Source: Labrys wisconsinensis
Lineage (GTDB): Bacteria; Pseudomonadota; Alphaproteobacteria; Rhizobiales; Labraceae
DNA: 64,000 nucleotides
Reading direction: 5' to 3'
Assembly (NCBI RefSeq): GCF_030814995.1
Contig: NZ_JAUSVX010000002.1
Coordinates: 496,001-560,000, forward strand
A model generated the notes under the pieces. It did no database searches. It saw nothing but the letters and a program-made list of their open reading frames with translations, and was not told where the DNA came from. The position numbers and the translations under genes were made by a program. Positions within the stretch are counted from its first letter, which is position 1. Each line of letters opens with the position of its first letter. Positions 47,452 through 55,797 of this stretch are shown here, piece after piece.

Positions 47452-48357
47452 GTGAGCGGCGAGAAGGTGCGGCGCAGGCACAAGGGGCCACGGTGGTGGC
47501 GTCGGCTGCGCTATATGATCGAGTATGCCGCGCTGCGCTTCGTCGGCTTCGTGATGCGGCTGCTGCCGATGGATACGGCGTCCGGCTTCATGGGCTGGTG
47601 CTGGCGCATGATGGCGCCGCGCCTGCGCCGCCATCCCCGCGCGCTGGCGCATCTCGCCCTGGCCTATCCGGAGAAGAGCGCGGCGGAGCGCGAGCGCATC
47701 GCCCTCGCCATGTGGACCAATCTCGGCCGCGTCTTCGCCGAAAGCTTCTTCGTCGAGCGCCTGCTCGCCTCCGGCCGGATCGAGGATCGGGTGGCGCCGC
47801 TGCTCGAAACGCTCAAATCGTCGCATCGCGGCATCGTCTTCGTCTCCGCTCACTACGGCAACTGGGAGCTGGCGATCACGCCGACCATGACGGCGGGCAT
47901 CAAGGCCGCCGGCGTCTACCAGCGCGTGAAGAACGACTATGTCGAGGCGCTGCTGATGGCGCTCCGGCGCGAGCGCTATCCGCGCGGCCTCTTCGCCAAG
48001 GGAACGGACATCGCCCGCAGGCTGATGCGCGTCGCGCGCGAGGGGGGCGCGGTCGCGATGCTGGCGGACCTGCGCGACCGCGGCGGCCTGCCCGTGCCGT
48101 TCTTCGGCCGCCTCGCGCCGTCGACGAACTTCCCGGCGGCGCTGTGCCGGAGCACCGACGCGGCGCTGGTCGCCGCGCGGGTGATCCGGGTCAAGGGCGC
48201 CCGCTTCATCATCGAGGCGGAGGTGATCCAGGTGCCGCGCACGGACGATCGCGACGCCGACATTGCCGAGACGACCCGCCGGATCCAGAGCAAGTTCGAG
48301 GGCTGGATCCGCGAATATCCCGACCATTGGATGTGGGCGCACCGGCGCTGGGGCTGA
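47452..48357 (+). CDS. LpxL/HtrB-type lysophospholipid acyltransferase
   Basis: 301-residue membrane-associated acyltransferase from a GTG at 47452 with GAGG 7 bases upstream; the GTG at 47401 lies inside a hairpin and is disfavoured. The catalytic HX4E motif is in SAHYGNWELA, followed by GVYQRVKNDYVEALL and the ADLRDRGGLPVPFFGR segment. LpxL/LpxM enzymes add secondary acyl chains to lipid A. The C-terminus PDHWMWAHRRW is the common end. No other lipid A genes are near, so phospholipid acylation is also possible. Confidence 0.88.
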   Translation: MSGEKVRRRHKGPRWWRRLRYMIEYAALRFVGFVMRLLPMDTASGFMGWCWRMMAPRLRRHPRALAHLALAYPEKSAAERERIALAMWTNLGRVFAESFFVERLLASGRIEDRVAPLLETLKSSHRGIVFVSAHYGNWELAITPTMTAGIKAAGVYQRVKNDYVEALLMALRRERYPRGLFAKGTDIARRLMRVAREGGAVAMLADLRDRGGLPVPFFGRLAPSTNFPAALCRSTDAALVAARVIRVKGARFIIEAEVIQVPRTDDRDADIAETTRRIQSKFEGWIREYPDHWMWAHRRWG

Positions 48358-48436
48358 AATCCCGCGCCTTGATCATCGTGCGCCAACGGCGATAAAGCAC
48401 CGATCATGCTGTCCGCACGACAGGACAAGAAGACCA

Positions 48437-48769
48437 ATGCATAAGATCCGCGAGGCCAAGTTCGGCATCGGCCAGGTGGTGCGCCACCGCCACTATCCCT
48501 TCCGGGGCGTGATCTTCGATGTCGACCCGGAATTCGCCAACACCGAGGAATGGTGGCTGTCCATTCCCGAGGAGGTCCGGCCGGCCAAGGAGCAGCCCTA
48601 CTATCATCTCTTCGCCGAGAACGAGGAGACCGAATATGTCGCCTATGTCTCGGAGCAGAATCTGCTGATCGACGACAGCGGCGCGCCGGTGCGCCATCCC
48701 CAGGTCACGGCGGTGTTCGACCGCAACGGTGCCGGCGGCTATCGGGTCAAGGCGCAGTCGCGCCATTAG
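48437..48769 (+). CDS. hspQ: Heat shock protein HspQ (hemimethylated-DNA-binding family)
   Basis: 110 residues from the ATG at 48437. It matches the YccV/HspQ domain: AKFGIGQVVRHRHYPFRGVI, then DVDPEFANTEEWW, QPYYHLFAENEETEYVAYVS and QNLLIDDSG. In E. coli HspQ enhances Lon degradation of specific proteins and binds hemimethylated DNA in vitro. Stand-alone gene, convergent with the IalB pair; a 20-bp perfect palindrome ends it. Confidence 0.92.
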   Translation: MHKIREAKFGIGQVVRHRHYPFRGVIFDVDPEFANTEEWWLSIPEEVRPAKEQPYYHLFAENEETEYVAYVSEQNLLIDDSGAPVRHPQVTAVFDRNGAGGYRVKAQSRH

Positions 48770-48786
48770 GCCGGGTCGGCGAAGGC

Positions 48787-48806
48787 GGCGCCCCGGCCGG
48801 GGCGCC
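48787..48806. terminator. 20-bp GC palindrome between hspQ and the IalB-family gene
   Basis: GGCGCCCCGGCCGGGGCGCC is a perfect palindrome just after the hspQ stop (48769) and before the end of the opposite-strand gene (48821). It is flanked by AAGGC and TTCC. It can serve as a hairpin terminator in both directions, though T-runs are short. Confidence 0.6.
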
Positions 48807-48820
48807 TTCCGAGAGCCGCG

Positions 48821-49465
48821 CTATTGCGCCGCCTTGTTGAGAGCGTCCTGGGCGGCCTTCTCGATCCGCTTGCGCACGTCCTCCTGCTGGTTCTGCACGG
48901 TCTTGGGGTCGACCGGCGCGCCGTCGAAGATCTTGCCGAAATCCTCCAGGCCGATCGGGAACACGACGCCGCGGCCCTGCACGTTGAGCAGTTGCAGGTT
49001 GAGCGTCTTGCCCTGCTTCATCATGCCGATCAGGGCGTCGGTCACGTCGGCCTCGACGTAGCAGGCGCTGGGAAGGCACACGGTGAACTTGCCCGGCACC
49101 GGCGGATTCTGGTCGACGACCACGCGCACGCCCGGCTGGATCTGCATGCCGGGCGGCACGGCGATCATCATCAGGCGCCTGCCGTTCCTCTCCTGGCGAA
49201 CCTCGACCGAGGCCAGGGTTTCGCCGGTCTCGGCGCGCAGGTCGCGCACGATCTGGCAGAACTCCTTCTTGGTCTGCGGGTCCGTGGCGCAGCTCTTGAT
49301 CCAGTCCGGCTGCAGGCCGGCGATCGCCGGCGCGGCGCTGCCCTGGCCGGCGGCGTCCGCGGCAGCGGGCTGGCCTGCGGCAGGGGCTGCCGGCTGCTGG
49401 GCGAGGGCCGGTGCGGCCATCAGCCCCAGGGTCGCGACGGCGGTCGCAAGGAGACGAAGCGACAT
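48821..49465 (-). CDS. Invasion-associated locus B (IalB) family protein, copy 1
   Basis: 214-residue exported protein: signal peptide LLATAVATLGLMAAPALA ending before QQPAAPAAGQ, an Ala/Pro-rich spacer, and the IalB domain (DWIKSCATDPQTKKEFCQI; VPPGMQIQPGVRVVVDQ; CLPSACYVEADV; LNVQGRGVVFPIGL). Four cysteines in the C-x(n)-C and C-x5-C positions likely make disulfides. The family occurs widely in rhizobia and Bartonella; only the Bartonella protein has a known invasion role. Paralogous to the next gene upstream (49625-50296), about 159 bases away on the same strand. Confidence 0.9.
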   Translation of the reverse strand: MSLRLLATAVATLGLMAAPALAQQPAAPAAGQPAAADAAGQGSAAPAIAGLQPDWIKSCATDPQTKKEFCQIVRDLRAETGETLASVEVRQERNGRRLMMIAVPPGMQIQPGVRVVVDQNPPVPGKFTVCLPSACYVEADVTDALIGMMKQGKTLNLQLLNVQGRGVVFPIGLEDFGKIFDGAPVDPKTVQNQQEDVRKRIEKAAQDALNKAAQ

Positions 49466-49570
49466 CGATCCAGTCCTCTGTTCAGGAGCACTCGCGCGGC
49501 TCGCTCGATCTGCCGGCCTTGCGCCACGCCGAGAATGACAAAGTCGGACTTTCCGCGCCAGATCCGAACG

Positions 49571-49598
49571 AAAACGGCGCCCCTGTCCGGGAGCGCCG
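49571..49598 (-). terminator. Terminator of the upstream IalB paralog
   Basis: Read on the minus strand, CGGCGC-T-CCC (49598-49589) pairs with GGG-GCGCCG (49583-49575) around a 5-base loop, with one bulge, followed by TTTT. It lies just after the stop of the 49625-50296 gene and separates the two paralogs into different transcripts or sets their ratio. Confidence 0.65.
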
Positions 49599-49624
49599 CA
49601 ATTCGAGACCGATCGGGCCCGCGC

Positions 49625-50296
49625 TTACTGCGCCGGGGGCTGGCCGGCGGCCTGCTGGGCCTTCTTGGCGGCTTCCTCGAGCTTCTTGCGCAGCTGCTCC
49701 TGCTCGTTCTGCACGACCTTGGGGTCGATCGGCGCGCCGTCGAGCGCCTTGCCGAAGCCCTTGAGGCCGATCGGGAACACCACGCCGCGGCCCTGCACGT
49801 TGAGCGCCTGCAGGTTGAGCGTCGTGCCCTTCTTCATCACGCCGATCAGGGCATCGGTCGCGTCGGTCTCTGCCAGGCAGACGTTGGGGAAGCAGACCGA
49901 GAACTTGCCGCCCACCGGCGGCTGCTGGTCGATGACCACGCGCACGCCCGGCTGGATCTGCATGCCCGGCGGGATGGCCATGATCAGGAGGCGCTTGCCC
50001 CCCTTGTCCTGGCGAATCGCCACGGAAGCGAGGGTCTGGCCGGTCTCGGCGCGCAGGTCGCGCGAGGTCTGGCAGAGCTCCTTCTTGCTCTGCGGATCGG
50101 TGGAGCAGAGCTTGACCCAGTCCGGCTGGGGACCGGAAATCGCCGGCGTGGCGTTGCCCTGGTCGGCATCCGCGGCGGCCTGATCGGCAGCCGGCGCGGC
50201 CGGCGCTGCGGGCTTGGCCGGCTGCTGCTGGGCGAAGGCCGGGGCAGCCATCAGCCCCAGGGCGGCGACGGTGGTCGCAAGAAGACGAAACGACAT
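49625..50296 (-). CDS. Invasion-associated locus B (IalB) family protein, copy 2
   Basis: 223 residues from the ATG at 50296 (the frame is open to 50368 but the signal peptide LLATTVAALGLMAAPAFA sets the start). Nearly colinear with copy 1: DWVKLCSTDPQSKKELCQ, IPPGMQIQPGVRVVIDQ, CFPNVCLAETDAT, LNVQGRGVVFPIGL. The linker is longer and richer in Ala/Asp/Gln, and the C-terminal helix ends in KAQQAAGQPPAQ. The pair comes from a tandem duplication: even the DNA around the starts (CGACATCGATCCA) is alike. Divergent from the SBP gene at 50542. Confidence 0.9.
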   Translation of the reverse strand: MSFRLLATTVAALGLMAAPAFAQQQPAKPAAPAAPAADQAAADADQGNATPAISGPQPDWVKLCSTDPQSKKELCQTSRDLRAETGQTLASVAIRQDKGGKRLLIMAIPPGMQIQPGVRVVIDQQPPVGGKFSVCFPNVCLAETDATDALIGVMKKGTTLNLQALNVQGRGVVFPIGLKGFGKALDGAPIDPKVVQNEQEQLRKKLEEAAKKAQQAAGQPPAQ

Positions 50297-50541
50297 CGAT
50301 CCAATCCTTGGGTCCGGGGGCGCGCCGGTCGACGGGCCGCCGGCGCTGTCAATCCTGGCTGCCCTCACTCCGCGCTAAAGATGGCGTGAGCGTGACGGCG
50401 TCGGCGGGCTGCATAGCTCAAGCGCGAACGGGTTTCCAGCGTCGTTTTGGCCCGCCGGACGGGTTTTCCAGACGCCGCCAGCGGCGGGAATCGCCGAAGA
50501 CGGCATGATACATTGATGCCGGCCGGTCCGAATCGCCGGTC

Positions 50542-52395
50542 ATGTCGCTGTTCATGGAGTTGTGCATCGTGCCGATGCCGGTCCGCGCCGCCGCGCTGAT
50601 CCCGCTCATCGCCCTCGCCACGGCGGCGCTGGCCGAGCCGAGGCCTTCGATCGCCATGCGCGGCGAGCCGGCCCTGCCGGCTGACTTCAAGGCCTTTCCC
50701 TATGTCGATGCGGATGCGCCGCAGGGCGGCAGCGTCGCCTACGCGGTGCTCGACAGCTTCGACAGCCTCAACCCTTTCATCATCGGCGGCGCCCCCTCCC
50801 CCGGCACCAACACGCTGATCTACGAGACGCTGATGCGACGCTCGCAGGACGAGCCGTTCTCGCTCTATCCGCTGCTGGCGCAGACGATCGAGACGCCTGA
50901 CGACCGCTCCTGGGTCGAGTTCAAGCTCGATCCGCACGCCCGCTTCTCGGACGGGAAGCCGGTGACCACGGCCGATGTCGCCTTCTCCTTCGAGCTTCTG
51001 AAGACGAGGGGGCGGCCGCAGTATCGAACGCCCTTCGCTCTGGTCAAGGCCGTGGAGGTCAAGGACGACCGGACGATTCGCTTCCAGTTCTTCGACGGCA
51101 GCAATCGCGAACTGCCCCTCATCCTGGCCGGCAGCCTGGTGATCCTGCCCAAGCACGCCATCGATCCCGACACATTCGAGCGCACGACGCTCAAGCCCAT
51201 GATCGGCTCGGGACCCTATGTCTTTGCCGACATCCGCCCGGGTCAGCGCGTGCTGTTCCGCAAGAACCCGGACTGGTGGGGCCGGGATCTGCCGTCCAAC
51301 CGCGGCTTGTTCAATTTCAAGGAGATCCGCTACGACTTCTTTCGCGACGACAATGCCATGTTCGAGGCGTTCAAGACGGGCGGCTACGACGTCAGGCCGG
51401 AGGGCGAGGCGGCGCGCTGGGCGACCGAGTACGACTTCCCGGCGGTGCGGGAGGGCCGTGTCCGCAAGCAGGAGATCGTCAACGGCCTGCCCAAGGCGAT
51501 GAGCGCGCTCGTGTTCAACACGCGCCGCGAAATCTTCCATGATCCCCTGGTGCGCGAGGCGCTGGCCACGGTGCTCGACTTCGAGTGGATCAACCGCAAC
51601 CTCTATTTCGGCCTCTACGCCCGGACCTGCAGCTTCTTCGAGGCATCGGTGCTGTCCTCCTGCGGCCGGCCGGCCGACGACCGGGAGCGGGCGCTGCTCG
51701 CGCCCTTCCCGGATGCGGTGCGTCCCGACGTGGCGGCCGGGACATGGCGGCCGCCGGTCTCGGATGGCAGCGGCCGCGATCGCGTCATGGCCCGTCGGGC
51801 GATCGCCCTGCTCAAGCAGGCCGGCTGGGCCGCGAAGGACGGCGTGATGCAGTCCGCGAGCACCGGGCAGCCGCTGCGCTTCGAGATGGTGCTGCCCGAC
51901 CAGACCTTCATGCGATTGGCCCTGACCTACGCGGAGGCGCTGAAGCGCATCGGTGTCCAGATGCAGATCCGGCTGGTGGATTCGGCCCAGTATCAGAGGC
52001 GCAAGCAGAACTACGACTTCGACATGACCCAGTTCGCCTGGCAGTCCTCGCTGTCGCCCGGCATCGAGCAGCTGACGCGCTGGGGCTCGCAGTCGGCCGA
52101 TGTGCAGGCGCCCGGCTACTTCAACTTCGCCGGCGTCAAGAGCCCGGCCGTCGACGCCATGATCAAGGCTCTGCTCGCCGCACGCACGGAGGAGGATATG
52201 GTGGCCGCCACGCGAGCCCTCGACCGGGTGCTCATCTCCGGCCACTATGTCGTTCCGCTCTTCTACGCGCCAAAGCTGTGGATCGCGCGCTGGGACCGCA
52301 CCGTGAGGCCGGACAAGCCGGCCCAGGCAGTGGGAGCTTACGGCGACGTCCTGGCCAGCGACCCGATTCTCGCCCATATGCGCTCGACACCATGA
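50542..52395 (+). CDS. Extracellular solute-binding protein family 5 (YejA/OppA-like)
   Basis: 617-residue periplasmic oligopeptide-type binding protein. Signal peptide with hydrophobic core ALIPLIALATAALA (cleavage before EPRPS). The start is uncertain: ATG 50542 is the first, but GTG 50569 or ATG 50575 would give a more usual short signal. Family parts: FPYVDADAPQGGSVAY, DSLNPFIIGG, IYETLMRRS and KLDPHARFSDGKPVTTADV near the N-terminus; YNFDMT-like YDFDMTQFAW near the C-terminus. It resembles YejA. No permease or ATPase lies near; the next gene overlaps by 4 bp (ATGA) and encodes an adenylate-forming enzyme. Confidence 0.9.
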   Translation: MSLFMELCIVPMPVRAAALIPLIALATAALAEPRPSIAMRGEPALPADFKAFPYVDADAPQGGSVAYAVLDSFDSLNPFIIGGAPSPGTNTLIYETLMRRSQDEPFSLYPLLAQTIETPDDRSWVEFKLDPHARFSDGKPVTTADVAFSFELLKTRGRPQYRTPFALVKAVEVKDDRTIRFQFFDGSNRELPLILAGSLVILPKHAIDPDTFERTTLKPMIGSGPYVFADIRPGQRVLFRKNPDWWGRDLPSNRGLFNFKEIRYDFFRDDNAMFEAFKTGGYDVRPEGEAARWATEYDFPAVREGRVRKQEIVNGLPKAMSALVFNTRREIFHDPLVREALATVLDFEWINRNLYFGLYARTCSFFEASVLSSCGRPADDRERALLAPFPDAVRPDVAAGTWRPPVSDGSGRDRVMARRAIALLKQAGWAAKDGVMQSASTGQPLRFEMVLPDQTFMRLALTYAEALKRIGVQMQIRLVDSAQYQRRKQNYDFDMTQFAWQSSLSPGIEQLTRWGSQSADVQAPGYFNFAGVKSPAVDAMIKALLAARTEEDMVAATRALDRVLISGHYVVPLFYAPKLWIARWDRTVRPDKPAQAVGAYGDVLASDPILAHMRSTP

Positions 52396-53951
52396 TCCTG
52401 ACCGCTTCCCAACGCCCCGGCGCCGGCCGCGTCACCCTCGACCAGCTGGTGCAGCACCATGCGCAGCGCCAGGGCGAGGCGCTCGCGCTCATGGACGCGC
52501 CAGACCGGCCGCTGTGGACCGAAGGCCGGCCGCGCCGTCTGACCTGGGCACAGGTCGAGGCGGCGACCGCGGCCGTGGCCGGCCGCCTCACCGAGCTCGG
52601 CCTCGCCACCGACAATGTGGTGGCGATCCAGGGCCCCAATGCCAGCGATACGCTGATCGCCATCCTCGGCTGCCTCAGGGCCCAGCTGGTGCCGGCGCCG
52701 ATGCCGGCGAACTGGCGCAATGCCGAGGCGGCGGAGGCGATCGTCCGCATCGGCGCCAAGGCGATCTTCGCCGCGACCCGGGCCGGCCCCGCCCACCCGG
52801 CCGATGCGCTGCGCTACGTCGCAGCCGAGACGTTCGCCATCCGCTTCGTCTGCGGCTTCGGGGCCGAGACGCCGGACGGCGTGGTGCCCTTCGAGGACTG
52901 CATCGCCACGCCGCGGCCGCCGGCTGCTTCCGCCCGGGGAACCCGGATGGGCAACCCGGCGGAGCACCTGGCCGCCGTCACCTGGGATTGCGGCAGCCAC
53001 GGCCCCTTCCCGGTCGCCCGCAACCACAACGAATGGCTGGCCGCCGGCCTCGCCGTGCTCTCCGGGCTGGGGCTGGATCGCGAGTCGGTGCTGCTCTCCA
53101 CCCTGTCGCCCTGCGGCTTCGCCGGCCTCGCCACCGGCCTCGTGCCCTGGCTGATGTCGGGATGCGCGCTGGTGCTGCACCAGGCCTTCGACGCCACGGT
53201 GTTCGGCGTGCAGGTCGAACGCCATGCGGTGACCCATGCCGTCCTGCCGGAGGTGGTGGCCACAGCCGGCCGGCGCGAGGGCCTGCTGCAGGGGCCGTCG
53301 CTGCGCGGCATCGCCTCGGTCACCCGCCGTGCCGACCTCCCCATGGGCCCCAGCATCGAGGACGGTCCCCGCACCAGCGCCTTCGCGGTGCTCGGCGAGC
53401 TCGGGCTGACGGCCGTCACCCCCGGGGCCGACGGCACCCCGACCCTGCCCCTGGCATCCCCCGCGCAGGCGGAGGGCGTCGACGCGGCCGGGATCACCTT
53501 CGAGGTCGACCCCGGCGGGATGCTGCGGCTGCGCGGCGCCATGGTGCCGCGGGCGGCTTTTCCGGGCTCGGAGCGAGGCGCCGCCTATCCCCTGGCGACG
53601 GACGGCTGGGTCTCGACCGGCTTCCCCGCCACGGCGGATGGCGGGCATGCCCGCATCGAGGGCCCGCGCCGGGACGTCCTCACCATCGGCGGCCATACGC
53701 TGTCGCTCGCCGCGCTCGACAGCCTCTATTCCGATGTGCCGGGTGCGATGGCGGTGAACGCCGTGGCGCGTCCCGATACCCTCCTCGGCCAGCGCCTGGT
53801 GCTGGAGGCCATGCCCGAAGCAGGCTCGGAGCTGACCACCGTGTCGCTGGCCATGCATGCGGAGACAAAGTCGGCCTCGCCGCTCGCCATGACCGCGGAC
53901 GCCTTCATCGGCGACCGCCGCAAGTCGGCCCGGCTCGCCGGCGCAGCCTGA
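52392..53951 (+). CDS. Divergent class I adenylate-forming enzyme (acyl-CoA synthetase-like)
   Basis: 519 residues from an ATG that overlaps the SBP stop. It has the ANL-superfamily outline: LTWAQVEAATAAVAGRLTEL, VAIQGPNASDTLIAILGCL (cofactor-independent start), ALVLHQAFDATVFG, and near the C-terminus DGWVSTGFPA and RRDVLTIGGHTLSLAALD (A7-A8-like). But the ATP-phosphate loop (normally TSGTTGxPK) reads TWDCGSHGPFPVARNHNEW, and the A5 motif is FAVLGELGLTAV. Typical adenylation is therefore uncertain. The coupling to an orphan peptide-binding protein is unusual. Function not assigned. Confidence 0.75.
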   Translation: MILTASQRPGAGRVTLDQLVQHHAQRQGEALALMDAPDRPLWTEGRPRRLTWAQVEAATAAVAGRLTELGLATDNVVAIQGPNASDTLIAILGCLRAQLVPAPMPANWRNAEAAEAIVRIGAKAIFAATRAGPAHPADALRYVAAETFAIRFVCGFGAETPDGVVPFEDCIATPRPPAASARGTRMGNPAEHLAAVTWDCGSHGPFPVARNHNEWLAAGLAVLSGLGLDRESVLLSTLSPCGFAGLATGLVPWLMSGCALVLHQAFDATVFGVQVERHAVTHAVLPEVVATAGRREGLLQGPSLRGIASVTRRADLPMGPSIEDGPRTSAFAVLGELGLTAVTPGADGTPTLPLASPAQAEGVDAAGITFEVDPGGMLRLRGAMVPRAAFPGSERGAAYPLATDGWVSTGFPATADGGHARIEGPRRDVLTIGGHTLSLAALDSLYSDVPGAMAVNAVARPDTLLGQRLVLEAMPEAGSELTTVSLAMHAETKSASPLAMTADAFIGDRRKSARLAGAA

Positions 53952-54035
53952 GCCCCGGCGGCGCCCGGGTCACGTCGCCGTCACCGGATCTGCCTAGCCT
54001 CCCCGCGTCCCGAGAGACCAGCGAGGAGAGATAGG

Positions 54036-55766
54036 ATGGCTGAGAGCGAGCGGAGCGGCCCGTCGCGGCGCGACGTGCTGATCGCGGCGGCCGCCGGCGG
54101 CGCCGCCATGGCTCTGGCCGCGCCGGCCGGCGCGGCGGAGGCGAGTGCGGCTGCGGCAACGAGCGCCGCCGCGGCGACGAGCGCCGCTGGGGTGACGGGC
54201 GTGGTCTTCGAGAGCGCCTCCGGCGCCGCCCGCCAGCCCGGCGACAAGGGCCTTGCCGGCGTGCTGGTGTCGAACGGGCGCGAAGTCGTCGCGACCGATT
54301 CGGACGGGCGCTACACCCTGCCCGTGTCGGACGAGAGCGTGGTGTTCGTGATCAAGCCGGCGGGGTACATGACCCCGGTCGACCCGGTGACGCAGCTGCC
54401 GCGATTCCACTATATCCACCAGCCGGCGGGGTCGCCGGCCGCGCTCGGGCTGACCTTCGAGGGCATCGCCCCGACCGGACCGCTGCCGGCCTCTGTGGAT
54501 TTCGCTCTGAAGTCGCAGGAGGAGCCGAAGGCCTTCGAGGTGGTGCTGTTCACCGATCCGCAGCCGGAATCGGACGCCGAGGTCGATTTCATCCGCGAGG
54601 ACGTGGTCGACGCGCTCGCCGGCACCACGGCCAAGTTCGGGCTCACCGCCGGCGACATCATGTTCGACGACCTGTCGCTCTACGACCGCCTCAACCGTAT
54701 CATCGGCACCATCGGCATTCCCTGGTACAATATCGGCGGCAACCACGACTTCAATTTCGAGGCGCCCGGCCGGAAATATTCGCGCGAGACCTTCAAGCGC
54801 GTCTTCGGCCCGCCCCACTACGCCTTCGCCTATGCCGATGCCGTGTTCCTGATGCTCGACGATGTCGAGTACAAGGGCACCAACCCGGCCAAGCCCCACG
54901 GGGCCGGAGCCTATGAAGGCCGGCTCGACCCGGACCAGCTCGCCTTCGTCAAGAACGTCCTCGCCGCCGTGCCGCAGGACAAGCTGATCGTCGCGGTGCT
55001 GCACATCCCGCTGCAGAACTATCTCGATGACCAGGGGCCGGACGTGAACCTGACCAACCGGGCCGAGTTCTTCGCCCTGTTCGAAGGACGGCGCTTCACG
55101 GTGAGCTTCTCCGGCCACACCCACACGACGGAGCACCATTATTTCGGCGAGGCCGAAGGCTGGCCCTCGCCCGTGCCGCATCACCACCATGTGCTCACCG
55201 CCGTGTCCGGCTCGTGGTGGAGCGGCCCCTACGACCATCGCGGCGTCGCCGTGGCCGACAGCCGCGACGGCAGCCCGAACGGCTTCCACATCCTGTCGAT
55301 CGACGGCAACAGCTACACCACCCGCTTCGTGCCGGCGAAGGAGCCGAACCAGCGGCAGGTGCGCCTCTCCGTCGACAGCCGCTTCCATCGTGCCGACAAG
55401 GAGGTGAAGCGCGATTTCCGGCCCGGCCAGCTCCTGTCCTCACCGATCGCGCTCGCCGCCGTGCCGGCCACGACCATCATCGCCAACGTCTTCGACGGCG
55501 GGCCGAAGACCAAGGTGACGATGCGCATCGGCAAGGCCGCGCCGATCGAGATGACCCGCAAGACCATGCCCGACCCCTTTGTCGAGGATGTCTTCGCCCG
55601 CAACGAGGCGGTGAAGAAGCCCTGGATCAAGGCCGAGCCCTCCTCGCATGTCTGGGTGGCGCGCCTGCCGGCGACGCTCGGGCCCGGGACTCACCGGGTC
55701 ACGGTCGAGGCGGTCACCGAATATGGCGGCAGCGTCAGCGGCACGCTGGCGCTCGAGGTCGCCTGA
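54036..55766 (+). CDS. Tat-exported calcineurin-like phosphoesterase
   Basis: 576 residues. The N-terminus SRRDVLIAAAAGGAAMALAA is a twin-arginine-like signal. An N-terminal beta domain (GVLVSNGREVVATDSDGRYT) precedes the metallophosphoesterase core: VLFTDPQPES (Asp), TAGDIMFDDL (GD), GGNHDFN (GNHD), AVLHIPL (His) and FSGHTHTTEHHYF (GHTH). A C-terminal beta domain (metallophos_C) follows from about 420. The order of domains fits the exported phosphodiesterase group with MetallophosN and C domains. The substrate is unknown; phosphate scavenging is plausible. GAGGAGAGA lies before ATG 54036. Confidence 0.9.
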   Translation: MAESERSGPSRRDVLIAAAAGGAAMALAAPAGAAEASAAAATSAAAATSAAGVTGVVFESASGAARQPGDKGLAGVLVSNGREVVATDSDGRYTLPVSDESVVFVIKPAGYMTPVDPVTQLPRFHYIHQPAGSPAALGLTFEGIAPTGPLPASVDFALKSQEEPKAFEVVLFTDPQPESDAEVDFIREDVVDALAGTTAKFGLTAGDIMFDDLSLYDRLNRIIGTIGIPWYNIGGNHDFNFEAPGRKYSRETFKRVFGPPHYAFAYADAVFLMLDDVEYKGTNPAKPHGAGAYEGRLDPDQLAFVKNVLAAVPQDKLIVAVLHIPLQNYLDDQGPDVNLTNRAEFFALFEGRRFTVSFSGHTHTTEHHYFGEAEGWPSPVPHHHHVLTAVSGSWWSGPYDHRGVAVADSRDGSPNGFHILSIDGNSYTTRFVPAKEPNQRQVRLSVDSRFHRADKEVKRDFRPGQLLSSPIALAAVPATTIIANVFDGGPKTKVTMRIGKAAPIEMTRKTMPDPFVEDVFARNEAVKKPWIKAEPSSHVWVARLPATLGPGTHRVTVEAVTEYGGSVSGTLALEVA

Positions 55767-55797
55767 TCAGCGAGGGCGAGACCGCCCCTCCTCCCCC

